Positions 38,501 through 49,849 of a stretch of DNA of 64,000 nt are shown one piece after another. The first letter of the stretch is position 1; each line of letters begins with the position of its first letter. A program made the position numbers and the translations under genes. Source of the stretch: Zhengitettix transpicula (Eukaryota > Arthropoda > Insecta > Orthoptera > Tetrigidae); NCBI GenBank assembly GCA_037074705.1, contig CM073592.1:57277129-57341128 (forward strand), written 5' to 3'. Below the pieces are notes generated by a model. The model worked only from the letters and a program-made list of their open reading frames with translations. It searched no databases and was not told the DNA's origin.

Positions 38501-40282
38501 TAATTTTCTTGTCTAGAAAAATGATTCATTGGTAAATTAATACAGTAAAGGTAATCTAAACTTTAGATGAATATAATAAAAATATAATGGTAAATTATGC
38601 TATAGGATTCTGGCTTATAGAATCTGGTTGACAAATTTTTATTTAGAACACAATATTTAGGCGTACTATGATGGCTGTTCGTTGAACATACACTATTTTG
38701 AATCAATATCAAAAGTTCAACTGTGAGCATAAATTCAAAAAAAAAATTATATAGAGGAAATATATTCACAATTATTTTTTGTTCAAGATCTGCTCTTGAC
38801 TAAAATTTAATTTGCTCCCAACTTCTCCAATTTAGTCCAGTGGCACAAAAATATAAAAAACAAGTTTTACGTAATTGAGTGATTTGGTAAAGAAATGAAC
38901 GTAAATAGGAACAACGCAACCAATGAATGTAATTAATATGAACGTACAACATAGAACTCTTGAAGTAAAGATGAAAATTAAAACTAAGAATTATTCATTC
39001 CGTTTATCTGTTTTGTATTCAACTCTGTTGCCCAAATATCGGGAAGGAATAAAAGTGAATGGTACTTCTTTCAAAATTAAACGTCTCATTTACGAATACG
39101 TTTTTGCAACATTGTTTTCACTGCTTCCCTTCAAGCGTATTTTTGGTTATATTTGAAAAATAATGCAGATTTACAAAATAACAAATTTTAATTCTGGAAA
39201 TAAATTTGACGTTTTTATTTATTCTTTCCTGTGATTTTTAACCTGAATTTTTACATTTTAAATATAAGATTAGTATACATAATGTGTAAATATTATATTT
39301 CATTCCTAGATATTCTGTACAGTGTAACTTTTAAGTTCTAATATTTTTTAATATTATTAATTATAGGTTATCATAGCATTGTATTTTACAAAAAAATTAA
39401 ATCTCGTTTAATAACCTATCCTATTTCAACAGAGTACTGTTGGCATTAACAATAAATCTGGCTTTTAATATTATTTTACTGCTTTGTTTTTATTGTTATT
39501 GTTTATTTTAAATAAATTTAATATTGAATAATTACGAATAAATAAGAGTTAATTCACTTATTTTATTAATAAAATTATCATATTTTATATATTTGTGCAG
39601 TTAAAATCATACGCATTAATATTTTAACCCCTCAAAATCCAATAAAAGATAGTAATTGCATTATACTTTGGAATGAAGTTTTAACATTAAACTCAACTTC
39701 AATGGATTTAATATATCATTCACCTTTTATTACTATGAAACGGTGCAAAGTTAATAACATAAGTTGATTATGCTATTACCGGTCGGCAGAAAAAAATTCC
39801 GTTATAAAAACCGTCATATGAAACTGTGTTTCAATTTTTATATAATTTTATATTTAAAATGATTCCGAATAATTTAAATGATAATTGGCTAGCCGACGGG
39901 CACACTCCTCGCAGGTCTTCTTTGGTTTTAAAATATATGATATGTTATAAATATAATAGGCTACATGTTAAGGGATATATATTTATATTAATAGAAATTT
40001 AGTAGGCTAAATAAAAACTGTAAAATTTTACATAACGTAATGAGAATAAAAACTTTACTTGGAAAGTTATATATATATATATCCAATGCACTTACTTTTT
40101 GACAATTTGTAGTCTACAGATCTTTCTTTCGTGAAAAATTGAATCAAGGAATTTAAGCGGAAACGAGAGCGGAAACGTAACGATCCATCATCTGACGACA
40201 GTCTTGAGACTTGGCTACATTCGTTTCCTCTAATACATAATGCTTATTTCACAAAAGGGTACCATGTGCAAAGTGAAATATC

Positions 40283-40718
40283 ATCGAATTCATTTATGAC
40301 GAGAATGTGCTCAGTCAGATTGAAATAAAAACGGATCTCCGAGTTGGAGCCAATAATCATTTAACTAATTTCGATCAAGCTGCTACATGAATAAATAGTT
40401 TCATATTTATCAATTGAAATGTAAAAGATTATTTTGAATAACTAGTGTAACGAGTATATTTTAAGTGATTAATTTTTTTCACCAGCTAAACTACAGTTTT
40501 ACGCAGCGTATAGACTTATTAAGCTCCGTGGCATCCCGTCGGATAAGATGATTCGATCGTGACCGATAATCACTCAGGTGACGTCAGAAAAGCAGCAGTC
40601 AATCCTCGAAAAAAGAACATCAAGCTGAGAATTTTTAGTGACAACGATTGTTTGGACATGTTAGGAGAAGCTGGAGTTGGACATACTGCAGCAAAATGTA
40701 AAATTTTAATTGGAAGAG
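40283..40718 (+). repeat. left outer arm of the inverted repeat
   Basis: Unique-looking DNA whose reverse complement is at 43,866-44,302. A 52-codon stretch from 40,559 is open here (it includes KLRIFSDNDCLDMLGEAGV), but the other arm carries a shift and a stop. Compared in frame, most differences between the arms change the amino acid, so there is no sign of coding constraint. Confidence 0.9.
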
Positions 40719-41201
40719 TTTTTTTTAGCTTAACAGGCTACATGAGGGTAATCCACATGGTGACAACTCCCCTATCATAGCTTAGGAAGGGATTTGAAAG
40801 GGGGGATGAGGAAGGGTAGAGGAAGGTAGCCAAGTGTTAACTAGGGCCTCCGGGCTATGGTTTAAGGATCCTACCCGGCATTTCTCCTAAAATGGATTCA
40901 GGAAAAACCTGCAACAGGTAGGTCGGACATTTGGTACTTGTCCTACGCCATTCCGATTGCTGTGGATTTGCTGTGGGGTCGCAGATTTCCCCTCGCCGTG
41001 CCTTGACCGGTTAAGGAGGCAGCTGGCCGACTGTTTTAATGAGAATGGAGAACCAAATACCATATGCTTAAGGGCTGCGACCCCGGAACATACACCTCTC
41101 AAAACAGGCCAAGGTGCCTCGGCATGTGGAAACCGTAGTTAAAAAAACCCAGAGAGATGTGAAGGCATCCCCAAAGGTAGCCTTCGCCAGAACTCTCTCT
41201 G
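40719..41201 (-). mobile_element. SINE-like copy with 12-bp TSD
   Basis: 483-base minus-oriented copy flanked by the perfect duplication TAATTGGAAGAG (40,707-40,718 and 41,202-41,213). It covers the family from its poly(A) end to the CTACCTTTGGG region. Mirror partner of the copy at 43,337-43,865. Confidence 0.93.
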
Positions 41202-41213
41202 TAATTGGAAGAG

Positions 41214-41337
41214 TTTTTTTTTTTTTTCTTTTTAGGGCAATAGGCTACATGAGGGTAATCCACTTAGGGCAACTCCCCTTTAATAGCATAGGAAGGGATT
41301 TGAAAGGGGGGATGCGGAAGGGTAGAAAGGACTAGCT
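41214..41337 (-). mobile_element. SINE-like 3' fragment
   Basis: Starts with a T run broken by one C, then GGGCAATAGGCTACATGAGG, and stops after GGAAGGGTAGA. It was the earlier insertion: the copy at 40,719-41,201 was inserted just beside its tail and duplicated TAATTGGAAGAG. Mirror partner of the copy at 42,883-43,324. Confidence 0.88.
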
Positions 41338-41362
41338 AATAAAGATAAAAAATTAGCACAAT

Positions 41363-41560
41363 GTTTCTGCCAACCTTGTTGTATTCGTCAGACGTTGAAA
41401 ATTCATGAGAGCTTTAAGAACGAACCGCAGTACATCCTAGGCAAAATACTCATAAGATAAATTATATTCTTCTGAGTTCGTCACCTGGATAGTGCAAAAT
41501 GTCGTTCTTAAAGCTCTTAAGATTTTTTTAACACCTGATGAAGCAACAACTTGTAGAAAC
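41363..41560. repeat. 198-bp imperfect hairpin element
   Basis: The outer ~60 bases on each side are imperfect inverted repeats, with a perfect 16-base stem AGAGCTTTAAGAACGA (41,408-41,423) against its complement at 41,502-41,517. Each arm, read outward, carries CTGAYGA followed about 13-15 bases later by GAAAC (plus: 41,535-41,541 and 41,556-41,560; minus: 41,385-41,391 and 41,363-41,367). That spacing recalls the core of hammerhead ribozymes found in Penelope-like and other retroelements, but a full three-stem fold was not demonstrated. Confidence 0.55.
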
Positions 41561-42054
41561 CTTGGGTGGTATTTCATTCATCAATTAATTTTGTCTGTTA
41601 ATTCGTTTCGCCATTATCTGTTAATTTGGAAATATTTTTTCGGAAGTTGTGGAGGAATTTGAGGTATGGGAATGAAATTCTGAGATTTCGAGATTCACCC
41701 ACGCAAAAGATGTGGAACGCCCAGACTTGAATTACGAGGGCCTCCCCTTCCGTTACATGACAGGAATTTTGTCCCGTTTCAAGAGTGAAGACTACAAATG
41801 TGGGTGTAAGGAAATTTAAGTATTTCGGTTCGATAAAATTTCTTTAAACAAATGCTATTCAGCTTTACGACTCATAGACATATAATTATCTATTTTTTTT
41901 AAAAAAACTTTCAGCTAATAAAGATGTTTTTATTTCAAATCTCTCCCAAACGTTGCCCTCAAAATTGTCCATTTTTTTCGGTGCAGCTCTTTTTAAATCC
42001 ATCAGTCATTCCACGACACTCCTCGAATTTAAGCTTCTCCTTTTTGCTCTTCAA
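41561..42054. other. core of the inverted repeat, unique DNA
   Basis: No gene is seen. The word AGCTAATAAAGAT occurs at 41,334-41,346 and again near 41,912-41,924, so part of the spacer may be a duplicated remnant. Confidence 0.4.
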
Positions 42055-42307
42055 TTTTTTTTTTAGGGCAACAGGCTACATGAGGGTGATCCACATTGGG
42101 CAACTCCCCTTTAATAGCATAGGAAGGGATTAGAAAGGGGGGATGCGGAAGGGTAGAGGAAGGTAGCCAAGGGTTAACTAGGGCCCCCGGGCTATGGTTT
42201 AAGGATCCTACCCGGCATTCGCCTAAAGAAATGCAGGGAAAACCCTAGAAAAACCTGCATCGGGTAGGTCGGGCATTGGGTACTTGTCCCACGCCCTTCC
42301 GATAGCG
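42055..42307 (-). mobile_element. SINE-like copy, 5' truncated
   Basis: Minus-oriented copy beginning with a T run and ending at CTTCCGATAGCG. It forms an inverted pair with the 3' half of the next copy (42,632-42,882), so 42,055-42,882 is itself a palindrome with a spacer of about 325 bases. Confidence 0.9.
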
Positions 42308-42339
42308 TCAAATTCACTCTCCGTTTTTGAACTAAGGTT
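42308..42339 (+). mobile_element. scrap of a plus-oriented SINE-like copy
   Basis: CTCTCCGTTTTTGAACTAAG is the segment just before the GGTTCCCAC part of plus-oriented copies. It is cut off after GGTT by the start of the next copy. It probably marks a recombination or nested-insertion junction. Confidence 0.6.
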
Positions 42340-42882
42340 GATTGGAAGTAAGCCTGCGAGAGGATTTCTCGCAGGTGAACCTTCCCAGAGAGCTCTGGCG
42401 GGGGCTACCTTTGGGGATGCTCTCACATCTCTCTGGTTTTTTTGAACTAAGGTTCCCACATGCCGAGGCACCTTGGTCTGTTTTGAGAGGTGTATGTTCC
42501 GGGGTCGCAGACCTTGGGCATACGGCAAGAGTTGTCCGCTATTCCTATTGGAACAGTCGGCCAGCTGCCTCCTAAACAGGCCAAGGCATGGCGAGGGGTA
42601 AGCTGCGTCCCCACAGCAAACTCCTCTCCCGTCATCGGAAGGGCGTGGGACAAGTACCAAATGCCCGACCTACCCGATGCAGGTTTTTCTAGGGTTTTCC
42701 CTGCATTTCTTTAGGCGAATGCCGGGTAGGATCCTTAAACCATAGCCCGGGGGCCCTAGTTAACCCTTGGCTACCTTCCACTACCCTTCCGCATCCCCCC
42801 CTTTCAAGTCCCTTCCTATGCTATTAAAGGGGAGTTGCCCATAGTGGATTACCCTCATGTAGCCTGTTGCCCTAAAAAAAAA
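42340..42882 (+). mobile_element. full-length SINE-like reference copy
   Basis: About 540 bases, from the 5' hairpin CCTGCGAGA/TCTCGCAGG (42,353-42,375) to TTGCCCTA9. It carries all family landmarks: GGGGGCTACCTTTGGGGATG, GAACTAAGGTTCCCAC, TATGTTCCGGGGTCGCAGAC, CCCGACCTACCCGATGCAGG, ATAGCCCGGGGGCCCTAGTT and CTATTAAAGGGGAGTTGCCC. The ORFs on both strands across it (up to 145 codons) recur in other copies only because the repeat recurs, and they run antisense or out of frame to any transcript ending in the poly(A). Confidence 0.93.
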
Positions 42883-43324
42883 TGAACTAAGGTTCCCACA
42901 AGCCGTAGCACCTCGGCCTGTTTTGAGAGCTGTATGTTCCGGGGTCGCAGACCTTGGGCATACGGTAAGAGTTGTTCGCTATTCCCATCGGAATAGTCGG
43001 CCAGCTGCCTTCTAAACTGGTCGAGGCACGGAGAAGGGAATGCTGCGTCCCCACAGCAAACTCCTCTCCCGCTATCGGAAGGGCGTGGGACAAGTACCCA
43101 ATGCCCGACCTATCCGATGGAGCTTTTTCTAAGGTTTTCCCTGCATTCCTTTAGGCGAATGCCGGGTAGGATCCATAAAATATAGCCCGGGGGCCCTAGT
43201 TAACCCTTGGCTACCTTCCTCTACCCTTCCGCATCCCCCCTTTCAAATCCCTTCCTATGCTATTAAAGGAGAGTTGCCCAATGTGGATTACCCTCATGTA
43301 GCCTTTTACCCTAAAAAAAAAAAA
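42883..43324 (+). mobile_element. SINE-like copy, 5' truncated
   Basis: Starts at TGAACTAAGGTTCCCAC and ends with A12. It lacks the first ~110 bases of the full-length form. Its tail abuts the duplicated target GCTCTTCAAATT of the next copy. Mirror partner of 41,214-41,337. Confidence 0.92.
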
Positions 43325-43336
43325 GCTCTTCAAATT

Positions 43337-43865
43337 CAGGCAAAACCTTGTAGGAGAGATACGAAAGGGCTACCTTTGGGGATGCCTTTTTCTCTCCGTT
43401 ATTGAACTAAGGTTCCCAGGTTCCCACAAGCCGAGGCACCTCGGGCTGTTCTGAGAGGTGTATGTTCCGGGGTCACAGACCTTGGGCATACGGTAAGAGT
43501 TGTCCGCTATTCCCATTGGAATAGTCGGCCAGCTGCCCCTTAAACTGGTCGAGGCAGGGAGAAGGGAATGCTGCGTCCCCACAGCAAACTCCTTTCCCGC
43601 TATCGGAAGGGCGTGGGACAAGTACCCAATGCCCGACCTACCAGATGCAGGTTTTCTAGGGTTTTCCCAGCATTTCTTTAGGCGAATGCCAGGTAGTATC
43701 CTTAAAATATAGCCCGGGGTCCCTAGCAAGCCTTGGCTACCTTCCTCTACCATTCCGCATCCCCCCTTTCAAATCCCTTCCTATCCTATTGAAGGGGAGT
43801 TGCCCAACGTGGATTACCCTCATGTAGCCTGTTGCCCTAAGAAATAAAAAATAATAATAAAAAAA
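43337..43865 (+). mobile_element. SINE-like copy with 12-bp TSD
   Basis: 529-base copy flanked by the perfect duplication GCTCTTCAAATT (43,325-43,336 and 43,866-43,877), which is the mirrored equivalent of the TAATTGGAAGAG duplication in the left arm. Its 5' end is the second variant (AAAACCTTGTAGGAGAGATA), shared with the copy at 62.9 kb. The A-rich tail is interrupted by G and T. The 127-codon minus frame 43,370-43,753 is a repeat shadow. Confidence 0.93.
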
Positions 43866-44302
43866 GCTCTTCAAATTACAATTTTACATTTTGTTGAAGT
43901 ATGTTCTACTCCAGAATCTCCTAACATGTTCAACCAATCGTTGTCACTAAAAATTTTCAGCTTGAACTCCTTTTCTCGAGGATTGACTGCTGTTTTCTGG
44001 CGCCACCTGGGTGATTATCGGTCATGATCGAATCATCTTATTCGACGGGATGCCACGGATTTTAATAATTCTAAACTCTGCGTAAAAACTGTAGTTTAAA
44101 CGGAGAAAAAATTAACTACGTAAAATATACTCGTTACACTAGTTATGCAAAATATTCTGCTTCATTTCAAATGATAAATATGAAACTATTTATTCATGTA
44201 GCAGCTTGATCGAAATTAGTTAAATGATTATTGGCTTCAACACGGAGATCCGTTTTTAATCAATTTGACTGAGAAAATTCTCGTCATAAATGGATTGAAT
44301 AA
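43866..44302 (-). repeat. right outer arm of the inverted repeat
   Basis: Reverse complement of 40,283-40,718. It includes the long perfect run around 44,174-44,236. Right of about 44,292 the similarity fades over a dozen bases, which sets the outer edge. Confidence 0.9.
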
Positions 44303-44499
44303 TTTGTTAGCCTCATGCTGGATTATATATTTTCATATGAATAATGTTCTTAATTAAAATAATTAAATTTAAATTTATTGAACCAAAATTATTTCTTTAT
44401 TATTGTAGTTTCACTGGCAGCTTTGTTGGTTCCGGAGAACAGATAGTTCTCTGTCTTAAGTTGATCTGGGAAGTATTTAAGTGCTATGCGCAGTGGTTG

Positions 44500-44810
44500 A
44501 GTAACGATCGGAAACCTGAGGTGAGTTGCTTCGACCACAGAACATTCATTGAGCCACAACTATTTGCTGGGTAATTTCTACAAGGGGAAGGACAACGGGA
44601 CGTTGCTGCTAATTTGCAAGTAAATGTGTTTCGAAAGTTGTTGGCGCTGCTGGAAATAGCCGCTCCGGGGTGCACAATTACGGCATTATTTGCTCTTCAT
44701 CGGGAAACAAATTTAAAACTCATTTCCCAGTGCACAACCGGAATCGGGGAATTATATTTCCTTATTAACATTTTTCTCCGCGCCCCGTGATGAGATTGCT
44801 ACGTGAATAC
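44500..44810. promoter_or_regulatory. GC-richer block beside the inverted repeat, candidate regulatory DNA
   Basis: Balanced-composition, unique DNA with GCTGCTAATTTGCAAG and several ATTA words, no coding frame of note, and sharp AT-rich borders. Enhancer-like by composition only. Confidence 0.25.
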
Positions 44811-45599
44811 TGTTCATAATTTTATGCTGGAGTTAAAAACGCCCTGTTTTTGCTTTCCGCGTCTAAATGCTCTTTAAATATTAAAATGAAATTAACTGAC
44901 GGCTTGCATTCAGAACGAAATAAATCAGATTTAAGCCATTTCTTTGGACAAGTTTGAAAAGTGTTGAAGTAGAGGACGTATTTTCGCATTCTCTTGGAAA
45001 TTGATTCCATTAAAGTTTATAACGACGTTTCTTCTGGTTCTTGCTACGTGACTTCTTCTTACGATACTAATAAAAAGTAAAATTATAATTTCCGTTCTTT
45101 ATTTGCATATCCACTGGAGCCTTGAATCAGTTTTGCAACTTAAACACGCGCATTTCTCTTCATTCTTTGTTTAATTTGCAAGTTTTTTTAAAAAAAATTA
45201 CCAACTAAATTATTTATTAGTCTTTAAACTCGTAAACATTTAATCCTGAGATCTAATAAATGTCTACTGTACTGAAGTCATACTCATGAAAAGAAAAAGG
45301 ATTTAGATTTAATAATAACATATGACAATTATTTATTTACAACATGATATGTACTATCATATGAACTGCTTTAAATTGTTTATATCTATAGAAATATATT
45401 TATTTCAATATACTTCAATTGCTGTGACGTGTTTTTGAAATAAGATGACACGAAGCTGTTTGATACCACCACGTTGTTTACGAAATTGCACTAAGTTTCC
45501 TTAAGTAATACATTTTACTATTATTTAATTACGAAATCTACTTACCCTAGTTTAATTGATTTTATCATATAAATAGCGACCCTCTAAGTACATTAAGAA

Positions 45600-45850
45600 A
45601 ATATTTACCTTACCCTGGAGGCGTTGAAACAATTAAAGCTCTTCAGTAACTTTCCCTTGTCACTTTGTACAACTCGTCGCAGCTTCCCTTGGCCTCGGCT
45701 CTTTCTCTTCCTCTCCTTTTCACCTCTTCTCTTTTGTAAGCACTTCTCGGCGCCTTTGAGACGGGGCTAAATTGCTTGCCCAGAGCCCGCAAGAGTAAAA
45801 ACCAATAACGAGGAAAGGAAATTGGATTTTCATTTATCTTTCTGTTTAGT
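45600..45850. other. GC-richer, pyrimidine-biased block
   Basis: Includes a C/T-rich tract near 45,695-45,735 followed by balanced sequence. No frame and no repeat match. Confidence 0.22.
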
Positions 45851-47439
45851 CTTGCTTCTATATACTGGCTTTCGACGTAATTGCATCTTAAGGATTAAAC
45901 AAAAGTCTTAAACGCACTATTATAGCGTACAGGGATGTCATTATGTAAGAAGAGGAGACCGAGTTCAGATTTGTTTTTTTATTTTATAAAAAGGAAGCGA
46001 TTCAGACACCATTGATTGGACCTGGAACTTAAATACAGAGCTTCACAATTTTGTAAGAGTTCTGAAGCCGTTAAGAGAATATTAGAAAATATGATGAATA
46101 ATAAATATATATTTTCCTATTGTTGAGGATGTAAAATATATTATACGAAGTTTATAAATGTATATAGATAGTGAAAACTTGATAATTATTGATTACCATG
46201 ATCAGGTTGTTACTGAATTACCTGTCAGTATAAATATTTCTACCTAGTTCAATATTTGCCTAGGAATTTTAGTTTCTCAATAATTCAGTGTCTTCGAATG
46301 CGTAATTAAATAGGCTGTTCAAAGATATTGTATTAAGATGTTTGCACCTACTTTCAGTCAATCACTAAATTTATTTATTTATTTCTATTAGAAATACCGT
46401 TCCGCAGTACTTCATTTATTTTTTGTATCGTTCCGCTGCAGACTACTTCGGGAAATTTGCGCCTTGAACAATCGAGATATTACCAAACAATTAAATTTAT
46501 TTGCGGTTTTAAAACTTTATGCTCGACTGCCACCTATTTATAAAAATTAAGGAGACAATATGCGTAAACACCTATCGTAAATATGAAATAAAAATAGGGT
46601 ATCAATTAAATGAGAATATTTTCAATATAATTCTGAGCGGTGATGACTTTCGCCAAAAATGACCCTGATTCAACGAATCACATCAGGTTATCCCAATTAT
46701 TTATTTGGAAGCCTATTCGATTCTGGGTTGAATTCAACGTTCTTTGGTACTGGCCAATTATTTCGTTGTTTTTGGATAACTAATTATAAGCTCCTCGACT
46801 GAATTTGGAGCTGTTGTGTGATTAATACGGTTTTACTGGAAATTAACCATAGTATTTAAATTGTTTAGTTTCAATTCAAACGTGTTTTTATTTTGCCAGC
46901 GATAATCAGAATTCTCGCGAGGGAAGCCTTGGGGTACAGAAATTTCCTGTACGTGATATTATAGTGTTATACCTTACATACAGGGTTTGCTGTTTTTATA
47001 AAATTACAATACATTGCTTTATGATATAACGTAAAATTGGCACCAACTAATGGAAGATGATATATTTTAAAGTTAAATGGACCTTATTTTATTGATTAAT
47101 TTGTTTCATGTTTGATAAAAAAAATCCCTAATACCGTAAATGTCTTATATTTAGATCATTAAATTCGTGCTTGTCATATAATCGTAACATGTACCTGAAA
47201 ATACAACTTAAGACAATGGATTCAGAAGAATTAACGCTATCCAACTTATTACTTAATTATTTAGTTACAAAATTTTCATAAATTAATAAATTCGTATTAT
47301 CATGGCTGTGTAGGCAAACTTGGAAGAAAACATAATACTGCAACGTAAATTTTCAGTCATAGCACAAAAATAAATATATATTGCCAGTTGTTTGTTTCCA
47401 ACATTATCCTTAATTTAATAGGAGAACTGCTAGGAACTT

Positions 47440-47640
47440 TTTAACTTTTGTCCTTTGTGCACATTTCGTATACACGGGGAAATAAACATGAGTTGAAATC
47501 CAGTTGTAAAAATTGTAAGCAACTGTTAGAACTTTTGCGGTTTTCCTGAACTTTATAATTACCCGCGCCCGGTTGAAATAGATTGGATCATTCTCGTAAT
47601 TAGTTTATTTACTTCCTTTCTGTACGAAATGAGCACATGT
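47440..47640. other. weakly GC-richer block
   Basis: Small rise in G+C around ACCCGCGCCCGGTTG. No coding signal. Confidence 0.15.
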
Positions 47641-48049
47641 CAACGATGAACTGTTATTAATATTACAGTTGCTGTTGGCCGTGTATTCTGTATTTAAATT
47701 CATTCTTCCTGATTAATATGGAATACTGCAATGTTATAAGTATTGTTTATTGATTTTTTAAAATTGATTATTAAAATTTGTTTTTGAACTTATAAATACA
47801 ATTCAGTTAAGTATGAATTTTTCACATAGCGTTGCTTTTATATAGCAGTTTTTGGTTTCTTATATTATATTTTTTTCCATTGAATAATGTAATGCATGGT
47901 CCGTTCCTGTATTTCTTTGCTGACGGAATTCTTCTTGAATACAACAGTTTTCTTCCTAACAGTATTCTACAATTTTAAATGTAAGAATAAAGTTTAACTG
48001 CCAATATCAGGGTTGGTTTCAGTCTTTTGAAGTGCACTGCTGACACATT

Positions 48050-48330
48050 TCCTTTGACGTAATCAGGATCCTATTTCGGCTGGAGAAGAGCCGCCTGCTG
48101 GAATGGAAGTGAGCAGGGGACGGGGCAGTCTCAGAAGCATGCCTTCGATTTCCGGCTATACCCTTCTCCAAGCCTTTCTATACAATTTTTATTCTGCGTA
48201 AAGCGACATGGCAATGTAGTGGATATCCAATTTCCCCTTGGCAGGAGCTGCAGGATCTACAGGACGTGTCGCGGTGACACAATCGGAAAATCTTGGCTTG
48301 AACGAGACACAGATACACCAGACGTAAGGC
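48050..48330. other. GC-richer unique block
   Basis: Clear rise in G+C with no sustained reading frame, bordered by AT-rich DNA. It does not match other parts of the window. Confidence 0.25.
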
Positions 48331-49849
48331 TAAGTTGAGGATTTTTGATATTTAACTGGATACAGCCATTTTATTTCCTGGGTACAATAACATGATTTTG
48401 TTTTTATAAATGGTGAACATAATTTCAGATGTGTAGTAAGTATATAATGAATATACAAAGACTTAATTTCTTTAATTAAATACGATATTACTGTAAATAA
48501 TTTCATTATTGGCTGAATGCTATAATTATATAAATGCAATGAAAATAACAGATTATAAATTATTAAACGACTCTGTTAAAAGTATACAAATTAGATAAAT
48601 TTTAAGTGATAAAATAAATAGGACGCATTGTTTATGCAATCCTTGCGAGCTTGAATCACCTGACAAAAGCAACAACGATTGCAGGAACGTTGCGTGGTGT
48701 TTATTTTATCACTTATTTTCGTATGTTTTTTTGGTTATTTATTTAAGTAATTAGTATAATTAAGACTAACGTTTTATTTTATATGAACCAATTTCCACGT
48801 AATTCGTAATTTTGGCCTATCATTTGTTCTTCAATCACCCGCATTGATATTTTATTTCTTACTCTATTATTTTATCTCTCACCCACATTAACACAAGTTT
48901 CACCTCTTATTCCACCTGCTTCATCTATAAATATGGAAATTGAGCATTAGGAAAAAGTTATTATTGAATTAATATTTTTTGTCCTATAATTATGAATCGT
49001 CTTTTTGTGTCACGTCTTATTTCAGTTGAAAACTTGTTTCGTTCATTTGTTATCAAGTCTTCCCGTGATAATTACAGACTGCACTTTGTTTCTTACTCTC
49101 ATCCGATTTCTTGTGAAGAATTATTGCCAGACTTAAAATATCATTTTGTGTTTCTTAGCATTATTCAGCTGATAATTATTTAAGGAACGTGCATTTTTCG
49201 CCCAATCGTAAAGTTTAAAACATTCAAGTTACGTTTGGAGTTTGTATTTTAAGCTTTTTTTGGACAATTGTAATAAATACATTTTAGGTAGTTCCTCTTA
49301 CAGTCACCAACAGCGCTGATGTTAGACGCTAGTTGGTTTCAAATTATGGGAACGTATTCGTTCGTACAGTCCGGTTGTTGCATATTTAACTCCTGTAATG
49401 TGACGTGGATTGTCGGAAATAAATTATAAGAGAATGGTAACTATTTTATTGACTAAAGTAATGTATGATTTGGGAATAAATTGTGTGCTTTATGTTATAC
49501 AATTATTGTAATTTTTTTTTAAATATTGACTTCAGTTGCAAATGAATATGCCTGAATTAGGCGAAAGGTTCTGCTTTATTTTTGACTTTGAATGGATTAT
49601 TATGAAATAAAATTTTTATTTTTATAAATATTATCAAAACGTGGCCTTTTTAAGAGTTTTCCTTTTGAGCTCCGTTTCATAATACTGTTAGTTGCATTAC
49701 TCAACCACGTGTCTATCTACAATAACATACGATCGAGTAGAAAAGTCTTTCACTTCTCTGAATAACAAAATTCACTTTGCTGAGTTGTGAGAGAAATTGC
49801 CTGAGATAATTTAGGAAATGTTGTACATCACCAGTATTGTGATATTATG

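Larger units (their letters stand above)
35426..40282. other. unique AT-rich DNA, no gene seen
   Basis: No recognised exon or dispersed repeat. 35,524-35,557 holds two 20-base units with TATATTGTAATATA. The 111-codon frame 35,674-36,009 (plus) has no known domain. A short (TA)n lies at 40,069-40,082. GC-richer patches are listed separately. Confidence 0.55.
40283..44302. repeat. nested 4-kb inverted repeat
   Basis: Unique DNA at 40,283-40,718 reappears inverted at 43,866-44,302, with a perfect run of about 60 bases and overall similarity I judge near 85-90%. Inward, each arm continues with two SINE-like insertions in mirror order: arm, copy, duplicated target, second copy. The arrangement is explained by an inverted duplication that happened after both insertions. 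The core (41,338-42,882) holds a 198-base hairpin, unique DNA and a head-to-head SINE-like pair. Confidence 0.9.

Noticed and set aside
40559..40780. 73-codon frame in the left arm, with partial conservation in the right arm
   Set aside because: In-frame comparison of the arms shows about a dozen amino-acid changes against one clear silent change, a frameshift and a stop, so no purifying selection is seen.
42223..42660. 145-codon minus-strand frame, with similar frames in other copies (for example 43,370-43,753, 62,940-63,146)
   Set aside because: All lie in the SINE-like repeat, antisense to its poly(A) orientation. They recur because the DNA recurs, and different copies break the frame at different points.
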